This document shows, piece by piece, positions 51,198 to 59,000 of a stretch of DNA of 59,000 nucleotides. The DNA is from Bifidobacterium aerophilum (GTDB lineage: Bacteria; Actinomycetota; Actinomycetes; Actinomycetales; Bifidobacteriaceae). A program made the translations under genes and the position numbers. The stretch lies in contig NZ_WHZW01000018.1 of assembly GCF_010667685.1 (NCBI RefSeq), positions 19,747 to 78,746 on the forward strand, read 5' to 3'. How positions within the stretch are numbered: position 1 is the first letter of the stretch; each line of letters opens with the position of its first letter. The notes beneath the pieces were generated by a model that ran no database searches, was not told the origin of the DNA, and saw only the letters and a list, made by a program, of their open reading frames with translations.

Positions 51198-53462
51198 ATG
51201 ACCGTCACATTCCACGAGTCGAGCAAGGTGTTCCACCTGCGCAACCGGTATTTCAGCTACATCTTCATGATCCTCGCGAACGGGCAGCTCGGCCAACTGT
51301 ACTTCGGCGCCCCGCTCAACGACCGCGAGGACTTCGACCACATGTTCGTCGTCGCCCGCCGCGACATGGATCCCTGCCCGTTCGAAGGCAATTCGAACTT
51401 CTCGATGGAGGACATCAAGCAGGAATACCCGGTGTACGGCAACGGCGACATGCGCAACATGGCCTGCGAGATCGAAAGCCCGAACGGCGCGCGCAACGCC
51501 GACTTCACCTACCTGAGCCATGAGGTGCGCCCCGGCAAGCCGAAGCTCGCCGGCCTGCCCGCCACCTACGTCGAGAGCGACGACGAGGCCGAGACGCTGA
51601 GCATCACGATGTGCGACAAGCTCCTGCACATGCAGATGGTACTGTCCTACACGCTGTACCGTGATCTGCCGGTGCTGGCTCGCAACGTGCGCTTCATCAA
51701 CCGCGGCAGCTCCCCGGTCACGCTGCAGAACGCGATGAGCACGAGCCTCGACCTGCCCGACGCGAACTGGGACATGATGCAGTTCGTCGGCGCGTGGGGC
51801 CGCGAGCGCCGCCCGCAGACGTTCCGCCTGCATACCGGCGTGCAGTCAGTGTACAGCCTGCGCGGCCACAGCAGCCACCAGTTCAACCCGTTCCTGATCC
51901 TCAAGCGGCCGACGACCGACGAGTTCCACGGCGAGGCCATCGGCACGTCGCTGGTGTACAGCGGCAACTTCCTCGGCCAGGTCGAGGTGGACAACTATCA
52001 CGTCACGCGCCTGATGATGGGCATCCATCCGGAGGGCTTCTCGTGGACGATCCACGGCGGCGAGGACTTCCAGACCCCGGAGGCGCTGACCGTCTACACG
52101 CGCGACGGCCTCAACGATCTGAGCCAGACGTTCCACACGCTGTTCCGCACCCGTCTGGCGCGCGGCTACTGGCGCGACCGTCCGCGTCCGATCCTCATCA
52201 ACAGCTGGGAATCGACGTACATGGACTTCAACGAGGCGAAGCTGCTGTCCATCGCGTCCAAGGCCAAGGAACTGGGCGTCGACCTGTTCGTGCTGGACGA
52301 CGGCTGGTTCGGCCACCGCGACGATTCGACGAGCTCGCTGGGCGACTGGACCGCCGACCGTCGCAAGCTGCCCGACGGCATCTGCGCGCTGGCCCGCAAG
52401 ATCAACGATCTGGGCATGATGTTCGGCCTGTGGTTCGAACCGGAGATGATCAGCAAGGACAGCAAGCTGTACGCGAAGCATCCCGACTGGATGATCCGCG
52501 TGCCTGGCCGCACGCCGCTGCACGGCCGCAACCAGTACGAGCTGGACCTGAGCAAGCCGGAGGTGCTCGACTATCTCGCCGAGTCGATGGAGGCGATCCT
52601 GTCGAGCGGCCTGGTCTCCTACGTCAAGTGGGACATGAACCGCAGCATCACCGACGTGTTCTCCACCGGCCGCGACGCCGAGTTCCAGGGCGAGCTGCTG
52701 CATCGGCAGATCCTCGGCCTGTACTGGCTGTACGGCAAGCTGACGTCGGAGTTCCCGAAGATCCTGTTCGAATCGTGCGCGTCGGGCGGCGGCCGTTTCG
52801 ACCCGGGCATGCTGTACTACGCGCCGCAGGGCTGGATCTCCGACGACACGGACGCGGCGGAACGCGTGAAGATCCAGTTCGGCACGTCGTACGCCTATCC
52901 GCTATCGAGCATGGGCAGCCACGTGTCGGCCTCGCCGAACCACCAGCTCATGCGCGTCACGCCGCTCAAGACGCGCGCGGACGTCGCCTACTTCGGCACG
53001 TTCGGCTACGAGCTGGACGTCAACAAGATGACCGAGGACGAGCAGGCGCAGGTCCGCAAGCAGATCGCGTTCATGAAGGACCATCGCGAGCTGATCGACA
53101 AGGGCACGTTCTACCGGCTCATCAGCCCGTTCAACGAGTCCGAGGTCGGCCTGCAGCCGGGCACGGAGGCCGCGTGGATGGTGGTCTCCGAGGACCGCCG
53201 CCATGCGCTGGCCGGCTACTACCGCATGATCATGACGGTGAACGAGGGCTACCGCACGCTGAGGCTCGCCGGACTCGACCCGGACCTCGATTACACGGTC
53301 CACGACACCGAGTTCCCGTTGCCGGCCGGCAGGTTCGACTACTACGGCGACGAGCTGATGACCCGCGGCTTCGACATTTCGGACACCGGATTCGGTCCGT
53401 TCACCACCGACATGTACCAGGGCGATTACCTGTCCCGCCTGTTCGAGGTGGACGCGCGATGA
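51198..53462 (+). CDS. GH36 alpha-galactosidase
   Basis: Alpha-galactosidase of 754 residues, no signal peptide, cytoplasmic. N-terminal beta-supersandwich (1-330), then the TIM barrel: DLFVLDDGWFGHR, FGLWFEPEM, VKWDMNRSI with nucleophile Asp479, FESCASGGGRFDPGMLYY and WISDDTDAAERV with acid/base Asp549. A C-terminal beta domain ends the protein. The family removes terminal alpha-galactose from oligosaccharides or glycoconjugates. Here it sits between GH127 and a POT transporter and not with a raffinose ABC system, which argues for a glycopeptide substrate (inference). GGAGG site. Confidence 0.95.
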   Translation: MTVTFHESSKVFHLRNRYFSYIFMILANGQLGQLYFGAPLNDREDFDHMFVVARRDMDPCPFEGNSNFSMEDIKQEYPVYGNGDMRNMACEIESPNGARNADFTYLSHEVRPGKPKLAGLPATYVESDDEAETLSITMCDKLLHMQMVLSYTLYRDLPVLARNVRFINRGSSPVTLQNAMSTSLDLPDANWDMMQFVGAWGRERRPQTFRLHTGVQSVYSLRGHSSHQFNPFLILKRPTTDEFHGEAIGTSLVYSGNFLGQVEVDNYHVTRLMMGIHPEGFSWTIHGGEDFQTPEALTVYTRDGLNDLSQTFHTLFRTRLARGYWRDRPRPILINSWESTYMDFNEAKLLSIASKAKELGVDLFVLDDGWFGHRDDSTSSLGDWTADRRKLPDGICALARKINDLGMMFGLWFEPEMISKDSKLYAKHPDWMIRVPGRTPLHGRNQYELDLSKPEVLDYLAESMEAILSSGLVSYVKWDMNRSITDVFSTGRDAEFQGELLHRQILGLYWLYGKLTSEFPKILFESCASGGGRFDPGMLYYAPQGWISDDTDAAERVKIQFGTSYAYPLSSMGSHVSASPNHQLMRVTPLKTRADVAYFGTFGYELDVNKMTEDEQAQVRKQIAFMKDHRELIDKGTFYRLISPFNESEVGLQPGTEAAWMVVSEDRRHALAGYYRMIMTVNEGYRTLRLAGLDPDLDYTVHDTEFPLPAGRFDYYGDELMTRGFDISDTGFGPFTTDMYQGDYLSRLFEVDAR

Positions 53463-53602
53463 TCCGCCGTTCGATCCGTCCGCGCTGCCCGCCCTGACGT
53501 CCCGCCCCCCGAGCCGGAGGTACGCCACCCGTTCGCCGGCCCGCGCCGGCGGACGTCAATGAAGATCCGTCAACCATAACGAAAGACAAGAAGAAAGGCA
53601 CA

Positions 53603-55123
53603 ATGATGTCCAACGCAACAACGACCCCGGATCAGGAGCGCAACCTCGCGCTCCAGCAGGAGTCCAAATTCATAGGCCAGCCGCGTGCAGTGGGCATGCT
53701 GGGCGGCATCGAGTTCTGCCAGTACGTCGCCAACGGCATGATGACCGCGATGGTCCTGTACTACCTGTACGCCAAGGTGAGCGACGGCGGCCTGGGCTTC
53801 ACCCAGACGCAGGCCTCCCAGCTGCTGAGCCTGTACATGGGCATGGTGATCCTGTGCGGCCTGGTCGGCAGCTACATGGCCGACCGCGTGCTCGGCGAGC
53901 GCAAGGCCGTGCTCGTCGGCCGCTTCCTCGCCACCTTGGGCTTCACGGTCCTGGCCTTGCCGCTGGGCGTGTGGGGCTACGCGCTGAGCATGGTCCTGCT
54001 GTGCGTCGCCACGATGATGCACGGCAAGTCGGTCGAAGGCCTGATCGGCAAGATGTACGTCAAGGGCGACAAGCGCCGTGACGTCGGCTTCAACATCCTG
54101 TACGTGCTCAAGAACCTCAACGCGTTCTCCGCCGTCATCGCCGGCGCGATCGCCATGGCCACCGGCTACTGGGCCGCGTTCGCGGTCGGCGCCGTGTTCT
54201 CCTGGATCGGCTTCCTCGCCTACTACTTCACGAACAAGAAGTTCATGAACACCATCGGCAACGAGCCCGACGATCCGATCGACCCGTCCAAGCGCAACTC
54301 CTTCCTCGGCAAGTTCATCGCCGGCATCGTCGTCGTGGTCGCCATCTTCGGCGTCCTGCTGGCCACCGGCGTGCTCACCATCGCACAGTTCTCCAACGGC
54401 CTGAGCATCGTCCAGATCTTCCTGCCGATCGTCTACCTCGTCTACATCGTGATGTCCAAGAAGACGACCCGCGCCGAAGCCCACCGCGTGGTCGGCCTGG
54501 TGCCGCTGTACGTGTGCGCCTGCTTCGCCGCCTGGGTGTGGACGCAGGCCAACACGATCCTGCAGGTGTTCGCCGAGCAGCGCACCGTCCTGTCGATCTT
54601 CGGCATCACCCTGTCCCCCGCCTCGTTCATGACCTGGTCCGGCATCATGTCGATCACCTGGGGCACCGTCACCACGCTCGTGTGGGCCAAGCTCGGCCGT
54701 CGCCAGCCGTCCGCCCCGGCCAAGATCGGCTTCGGCACCATGATGTGGGGCTGCGGCCCGCTGCTCATGATCCTGCCGTTCGTGCTCTACTCGTCCGACG
54801 TCAAGGTCAGCCCGCTGTGGATCATGGGCTTCCACGTCCTGATCATGCTCGGCGAGGCACTGTCCATCCCGTCCGGCTACTCGTCCGCCGCGCAAGTCGC
54901 CCCGGCCGCGTTCGCCACGCAGATGATGACCGTCTGGTCGCTCGCCCAGTCCACCGGCGCCGCGCTCAACGCGATGTCCGCCCCGTTCTACCACGAGGGC
55001 GGCGAGGTCCCGTACTTCGCGTTCATCGGCATCGTCACCGTGGTCCTCGGCCTGGTCGTGCTGCTCTTCTCCAAGAAGATCTCCGCGATCATGGGCCTGA
55101 AGAAGGAGGGCGCCGAAGCCTGA
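53603..55123 (+). CDS. POT/PTR2-family transporter, divergent
   Basis: Membrane protein of 506 residues with about 14 predicted helices. The POT second motif is good (YMADRVLGERKAVLVGRFLATLGF), and GFNILYVLKNLNAFSAVIAG matches the PTR2 pattern. The family imports di- and tripeptides with protons. However, the first-helix ExxERFxYY motif is replaced by GGIEFCQYVANGM, so the coupling arginine is missing. Substrate or coupling ion may differ. The start has an AGAAAGG site; a second ATG follows at once. A hairpin ends the unit at 55149-55183. Confidence 0.9.
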   Translation: MMSNATTTPDQERNLALQQESKFIGQPRAVGMLGGIEFCQYVANGMMTAMVLYYLYAKVSDGGLGFTQTQASQLLSLYMGMVILCGLVGSYMADRVLGERKAVLVGRFLATLGFTVLALPLGVWGYALSMVLLCVATMMHGKSVEGLIGKMYVKGDKRRDVGFNILYVLKNLNAFSAVIAGAIAMATGYWAAFAVGAVFSWIGFLAYYFTNKKFMNTIGNEPDDPIDPSKRNSFLGKFIAGIVVVVAIFGVLLATGVLTIAQFSNGLSIVQIFLPIVYLVYIVMSKKTTRAEAHRVVGLVPLYVCACFAAWVWTQANTILQVFAEQRTVLSIFGITLSPASFMTWSGIMSITWGTVTTLVWAKLGRRQPSAPAKIGFGTMMWGCGPLLMILPFVLYSSDVKVSPLWIMGFHVLIMLGEALSIPSGYSSAAQVAPAAFATQMMTVWSLAQSTGAALNAMSAPFYHEGGEVPYFAFIGIVTVVLGLVVLLFSKKISAIMGLKKEGAEA

Positions 55124-55148
55124 TTTGACCGAAGACCATCCGATAGCG

Positions 55149-55183
55149 GGCGGGAGACTCATCTTCCATCCTCGTCTCCCGCC
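55149..55183 (+). terminator. Hairpin after the POT transporter
   Basis: Perfect 10-bp stem GGCGGGAGAC / GTCTCCCGCC with a 15-base loop, 25 bases after the stop. There is no strong T-run. Confidence 0.6.
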
Positions 55184-55294
55184 GCCCCGACCCGGTCGGG
55201 CACCGCGAACCGATCACCGATCCGTATCGACCAGCAGTGCCCGGCCGGGTTTTTCATACCCGAAAACAGGAACCACCGAAAGGAAAAGGGAAAT

Positions 55295-57592
55295 ATGGAA
55301 CACACCATCACCGGGCGACGGATGATCGCCATGCTCGCCGCGATCGCATGCGGCGCGGCCATGGCGACCGTGCCGGCCACCGCGTTCGCGGACGAAACGG
55401 GCGCGACCCACGCGGTCGACCCGGCAACCGGCAAGGTCGCCGGCGTCGTCGACGATCCGAGCAACGGCCCCGACATCACGAAGGTCCGCGTGCTCAAGGA
55501 AGGCGACTTCCTCGAAATCTACTGGAACGAGTACGTCGACGAGAACCAGGCCGTCAACCCCGACAACTTCGTGCTGCGCAACGGCGACGCGGTGATCGCG
55601 CTCAAGCCCAAGCCGGCGCAGGGCGTGACCGACACGCTCTACTTCGACAAGGACAACAAGGAGATCGGCGCCACCAGCGGCAACAGCATGCAGTACCTCG
55701 ACCCGTCGCTGCACTTCTCCTCCATCGCCTACACCGGCACCATCGATCCGAGCCAGCCGATCACGCTCGAGGTCAAGGGCGACGCGATCAAGGACAACGC
55801 AGGCAAGTCCGCCGCCGACGCCACGTACACCGGCGTCCCCCAGCTGAGCTTCTACTCGAGGCAACTGACCTCCAAGACCGGCATCATCATCAAATCCGAC
55901 GACACCGTGCCCGAAAGCACGCTGCGCAAGGCCGCCGAACTGGTCGACGTCGAACTCGGCAAGGCCGGCACCGGCATCCCCGAAGCGATGGTGGCGGCGA
56001 ACAACTCCTTCGCCGTGTACAGCGCCCACGAGAACGCCTACTTCATCCCCGAACAGCGCAACAACTTCGACAAGAACCTCTACGACATCGAAGGCGCCGG
56101 CGGCGTGCCCACCCGCGACGGCTGGATCTCCTCCATCGCCGAAAAAAGCATCCTACGCACCACCGGCAACCCCGATCCGGCGCAGAACACCGGCTACCCG
56201 AACGAAAGCATCCTCATCCACGAGTTCGCCCACTCGATCTTCATCGGCGGCATCAACCAGATGAAGGACCCGACCCTGCGCGACGCCTACTACAAGGCGT
56301 TCGCCCACTCGCGCGCCGAAGGCCTGTGGAACCACACCTACGCGTTCCAGGACTCCAACGAATGCTTCGCCACGATGGCCGCCATCTGGTTCAACGTCAT
56401 GTCCGAAGGCTGGAACGGCACCTATGACGGCGTGCGCGGACCGATCAACACCCGCGCCGAACTCAAGGAATACGATCCGGTCATGTACGACGCGCTGTCG
56501 AAGATCTTCCCCGACGAGACCATGCCCGCCCCGTGGGACGTGCCCGCCCCCAACGACTACGGCATCGAATACGCCCAGGCCGACAAGCCGAAGGACGAAG
56601 CCACGACCAGCGAGGACAACGACCTGACGAACGACGTGTTCCAGATCACCGCCGACCGCTTCCACGAGAACGGCGACTACTACTACATCCACCCCGGATT
56701 CACCGCGCGCGGCGGCGGCCTTGACCTCTACTCGCTGTGGGGCTCCTACAACGGCGCCGACGACACGTCCAGCGGCTGGAAGATCACCCGCACCGACGAC
56801 GGCGTCTACAGCTTCGCGGTGGCGCCCGGCGGCGGCTGGAGCGACCTCGGCCTGACCGAGAACGAGGACGGCACCGTCACCATCGCCGGACACCCGGCCG
56901 ACGCGACCGACCCCGCCCAGCAGTGGCGCTTCGTGCACGACGCGAACGCGGACAACCCGTACGACGGCTATCTCGTCAACGTTAAGTACGGCAAGGCGCT
57001 CAGCACGCCCACCCAGCCGTACGGCTACAGCCTGCTCGCCGCCAAGGACCCGTCCGACCCGTCGACCATGACCTGGCGCCTGCGCAACGCCACCAAGTCC
57101 CGCGCGGCCGCCACCAACGACTCGGCGCCCGACCTGTACATGCTGCCCGACCAGCCGGCCGACAAGACCGCGCTCGTCAAGGCCATCGGCCAGGCCTCCG
57201 CGCTCAAGGAAAGCGACTACACCGCCGAATCCTGGAGCTCGTTCGCCAAGGCGCTCGCCGACGCGCGGACCGTGAACGACGACATCGCCGCCACGCAGGG
57301 CCAGGTCGACGCGGCCGCCAAGGCGCTCGCCGACGCACAGGGCAAGCTGGTCAAGACCGAACCGAAGCCGGAGCCCAAGCCCGAACCGACCCCGACGCCC
57401 AAGCCGCAGCCGACGCCGTCCGATCAGAAGACCCCGTCCGGCAAGCAGCCGTCCGATAAGACCCCGTCCAATCCGAAGGTCGGCAGGCTGTCCGACACCG
57501 GCGCCTCCGTCGCCCCGATCGCGGCGGCTGTGACCGCGCTCGCCGCGATGGCCGCAGGCCTTGGCCTCGCCGTGGTCCGCCGCCGTCACTGA
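55295..57592 (+). CDS. Sortase-anchored HEFAH metallopeptidase, lethal-factor-like fold
   Basis: Cell-wall protein of 765 residues. Signal peptide 1-32 (cut near ATAFA-DE), an Ig/SbsA-like beta domain (about 58-185), a metallopeptidase domain (about 195-410) with zinc site His309-Glu310-x-x-His313 and Glu356. Tyr349 lies 7 residues before Glu356, the same arrangement as Tyr728/Glu735 in anthrax lethal factor. Next come a ricin-type beta-trefoil (about 448-600, QQWRF and MTWRL repeats), a FIVAR-like three-helix region (622-686), a Pro/Lys-rich wall spacer and the sorting signal LSDTG plus membrane helix and RRRH tail. AAGGAAAAGGG site. Last rightward gene of the cluster. Confidence 0.85.
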   Translation: MEHTITGRRMIAMLAAIACGAAMATVPATAFADETGATHAVDPATGKVAGVVDDPSNGPDITKVRVLKEGDFLEIYWNEYVDENQAVNPDNFVLRNGDAVIALKPKPAQGVTDTLYFDKDNKEIGATSGNSMQYLDPSLHFSSIAYTGTIDPSQPITLEVKGDAIKDNAGKSAADATYTGVPQLSFYSRQLTSKTGIIIKSDDTVPESTLRKAAELVDVELGKAGTGIPEAMVAANNSFAVYSAHENAYFIPEQRNNFDKNLYDIEGAGGVPTRDGWISSIAEKSILRTTGNPDPAQNTGYPNESILIHEFAHSIFIGGINQMKDPTLRDAYYKAFAHSRAEGLWNHTYAFQDSNECFATMAAIWFNVMSEGWNGTYDGVRGPINTRAELKEYDPVMYDALSKIFPDETMPAPWDVPAPNDYGIEYAQADKPKDEATTSEDNDLTNDVFQITADRFHENGDYYYIHPGFTARGGGLDLYSLWGSYNGADDTSSGWKITRTDDGVYSFAVAPGGGWSDLGLTENEDGTVTIAGHPADATDPAQQWRFVHDANADNPYDGYLVNVKYGKALSTPTQPYGYSLLAAKDPSDPSTMTWRLRNATKSRAAATNDSAPDLYMLPDQPADKTALVKAIGQASALKESDYTAESWSSFAKALADARTVNDDIAATQGQVDAAAKALADAQGKLVKTEPKPEPKPEPTPTPKPQPTPSDQKTPSGKQPSDKTPSNPKVGRLSDTGASVAPIAAAVTALAAMAAGLGLAVVRRRH

Positions 57593-57666
57593 CCGGGCAA
57601 CCGACCGGGCATAACCGATGAAATACCCGGAACGGCTCAAGAGACCGCTGCCATGGCACGTTTTTG

Positions 57667-57878
57667 TGCCACGGTAGCGGTTTCCGGGCGGTTTTCAGCA
57701 ACCGTGGCAACCATCGCAATGGCAAGAACAATACGGCTGGAATAGAAATGGCGGAATTCCGGGCTTTCTGCCAAGTCGCATGTTGCCACGGTACGTATGG
57801 CAATCGATTGACGTCCCTACCGTGGCATGCACACGTGCCACGGTAACGGTTTGTCACCGGTTTTTCTTTACCGTGGCA
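57667..57878. repeat. Three regular inverted repeats with TGCCACGGTA arms
   Basis: Arm pairs TGCCACGGTA / TACCGTGGCA at 57667-57676 with 57700-57709 (one mismatch), 57784-57793 with 57818-57827, and 57836-57845 with 57869-57878. Arm starts are 33, 34 and 33 bases apart. Pairs 1 and 3 are near copies throughout (CGGTTT and CGGTTTT in the loops). They fill the 339-base gap between two convergent genes, which holds no credible gene. Confidence 0.75.
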
Positions 57879-57931
57879 CAGAAACTCGAATAAACGGCAT
57901 GATTCCCTACGACGAAGCCGCCAGAAACCCC

Positions 57932-58798
57932 TCACCGCCCGGCACGGTAGTGCCGCAACGGGAAACTGGTGCGGTAGCGGGTGGGCGTCAATCCGGTGTG
58001 TTGCTTGAACACGCGCATGAAGTACTTGGCGTCGTTGAACCCGGTGGCCTGAGCCACCTGCGCCACGCTCATCGACGTGGACATGAGCAGTTCCTCGGCG
58101 CGCTTGATGCGGATGTTGGCGATCTGCGCGGCGATGCCGACGCCGAACTCCTGTTTGTACACGGTGGACAGCCAGCCGGCGGAATAGTTGAACTGTTCGG
58201 CGATGTCGGCCACACTGATGTCGTCGAAGGCGTTCGCCTTGATCCAGTCGTTGACCCGCTGCAGCACCACGTGGTCGAACTGTTCGCCGCCGCCCTTGCG
58301 CCCGGCCTGATAGGCGAGTTCCATGAGCATCGCCATGATGAAGCAGTCGCAATACGGGCTCGCGGCCCCCTCCCCGTGCGAGGCGTGGATGTCGTGCAGC
58401 TGGTTGAACATCACGGTCAGCCGGTCCGTGGCGACGTCGCAGCCGTACAGCGGCAGCGCGAAATGCGTGTCGGATTCGTCGCCGCGCGAGGCGTTCACTC
58501 CGAGCGAGGAGCGCCGCCACGACGCGAGGTCGAAATGCACGCTGAAATACTCCAGCGGATCGGTGACGTACTGCGTTCCGCAGACCCGTCCCTGCGGCGG
58601 GACCAGCATGAGGTCGCCCGGCCCAACGCGCAGGTCGACGTCGTCGACGCGCACCGGCAGAATGCCGCGGCGGACCAGCACCAGCGCGAAATCCTCGCAG
58701 ACGAGCTCCGGCTGCGACCATCCGGCCATGCGCACGAACTGGGACACCCCACGGCAGGTACACCCGACGGAAGGCATGTCGCCGATTATCGTCGCCAT
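57932..58798 (-). CDS. AraC-family transcriptional regulator
   Basis: Regulator of 288 residues with a cupin-type sensor domain (about 25-150: VRVDDVDLRVGPGDLMLVPPQGRVCGTQY..YFSVHFDL) and two C-terminal helix-turn-helix units (DDISVADIAEQFNYSAGWLSTVYKQEFG and MSVAQVAQATGFNDAKYFMRVFKQHTGLTPTRYR). Such proteins commonly activate plant-glycan genes in bifidobacteria. It is convergent with the metallopeptidase and may be a second regulator of the cluster (inference). ATG 58798 has a GAAAGGAC site; an upstream ATG at 58912 adds unconserved residues. Confidence 0.93.
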   Translation of the reverse strand: MATIIGDMPSVGCTCRGVSQFVRMAGWSQPELVCEDFALVLVRRGILPVRVDDVDLRVGPGDLMLVPPQGRVCGTQYVTDPLEYFSVHFDLASWRRSSLGVNASRGDESDTHFALPLYGCDVATDRLTVMFNQLHDIHASHGEGAASPYCDCFIMAMLMELAYQAGRKGGGEQFDHVVLQRVNDWIKANAFDDISVADIAEQFNYSAGWLSTVYKQEFGVGIAAQIANIRIKRAEELLMSTSMSVAQVAQATGFNDAKYFMRVFKQHTGLTPTRYRTSFPLRHYRAGR

Positions 58799-59000
58799 CG
58801 ACCGTCCTTTCCGCTCGGGCCTTGCCGGTTGAATCGATAAACCATATCCATCATAATCGTCCGGACAAGCCTTTTCCACCATAGTCGAACCGGAACGGCA
58901 CCGCCGACACATCGGCGCGTGTTGACCGTGTTTGCTGTTCTGATGGAGGGGTGGGAATAGTTAGAGGCTTCTAGGCAGAATGGGTGGTGCCTAAACCTAT
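58799..59000. other. Upstream region of the AraC-type gene to the window edge
   Basis: 202 bases, somewhat AT-richer than the genes. No complete gene or recognised RNA. The AraC-type promoter should be here; a TATGGT/TTTATC stretch on the minus strand near 58837-58850 is a weak candidate. Confidence 0.3.

Noticed and set aside
57351..58763. 470-residue frame on the minus strand across the metallopeptidase end
   Set aside because: Runs through the inverted-repeat region and out of frame through the AraC-type gene; no motif.

Overview
The window reads as a chromosomal segment of a high-GC Bifidobacterium. This rests on the protein families (bifidobacterial-type GH127 beta-L-arabinofuranosidase, GH36 alpha-galactosidase, MurE without the DAP motif, bL37, SigR/SigH-type sigma factor) and on actinobacterial gene order (xerD-parA-scpA-scpB, pheS-pheT, argC-J-B-D, infC-rpmI-rplT). 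Species cannot be fixed from sequence reading alone. All database-type statements are recognition from family knowledge; no search was run.

Layout. 1-14.8 kb: a leftward housekeeping block with argC-argJ-argB-argD behind a tandem ARG box, a small membrane protein, pheS-pheT, a SpoU-family RNA methyltransferase, a zinc-ribbon protein, an NrtR-like Nudix regulator, scpB, scpA, parA and xerD. 14.84-25.4 kb: a complete type I-C CRISPR-Cas locus, also leftward (cas3, cas5c, cas8c, cas7, cas4, cas1, cas2, AT-rich leader, then 27 good repeats plus a decayed trailer). It sits between xerD and rplT. 25.4-47 kb: rplT-rpmI-infC, a spermidine-synthase-like membrane protein, thiamine diphosphokinase, gap, a YbaK-type deacylase, ispH, galM, bL37, a SigH/SigR-type sigma factor with an atypical anti-sigma factor, murE, two divergent FemAB-type transferases, an orphan OppA lipoprotein, smc and folC. 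46.6-58.8 kb: an accessory region with a secreted HNH nuclease lipoprotein overlapping a LacI-type regulator, then GH127, GH36, a POT-family transporter, a sortase-anchored HEFAH metallopeptidase and an AraC-type regulator.

Most interesting reading. The last cluster looks like a system for hydroxyproline-rich plant glycoproteins (extensins). A wall-anchored protease would cut the protein, a POT transporter would import short glycopeptides, and two signal-less enzymes would strip exactly the two sugars found on extensin: beta-L-Araf on hydroxyproline (GH127) and alpha-Gal on serine (GH36). This is inference, but the combination is specific. The protease carries the zinc and tyrosine spacing of anthrax lethal factor, and the transporter lacks the usual ExxER proton-coupling motif.

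Other unexplained structure: a two-copy hairpin element between ybaK and ispH whose stems differ by three compensated base pairs; three evenly built inverted repeats at 57.67-57.88 kb; strong hairpins dividing the cas operon into modules; a duplicated spacer; a spacer that is largely a 24-bp palindrome; and a CRISPR trailer that runs up to about 11 bp from the xerD start. No tRNA, rRNA or insertion sequence was recognised.
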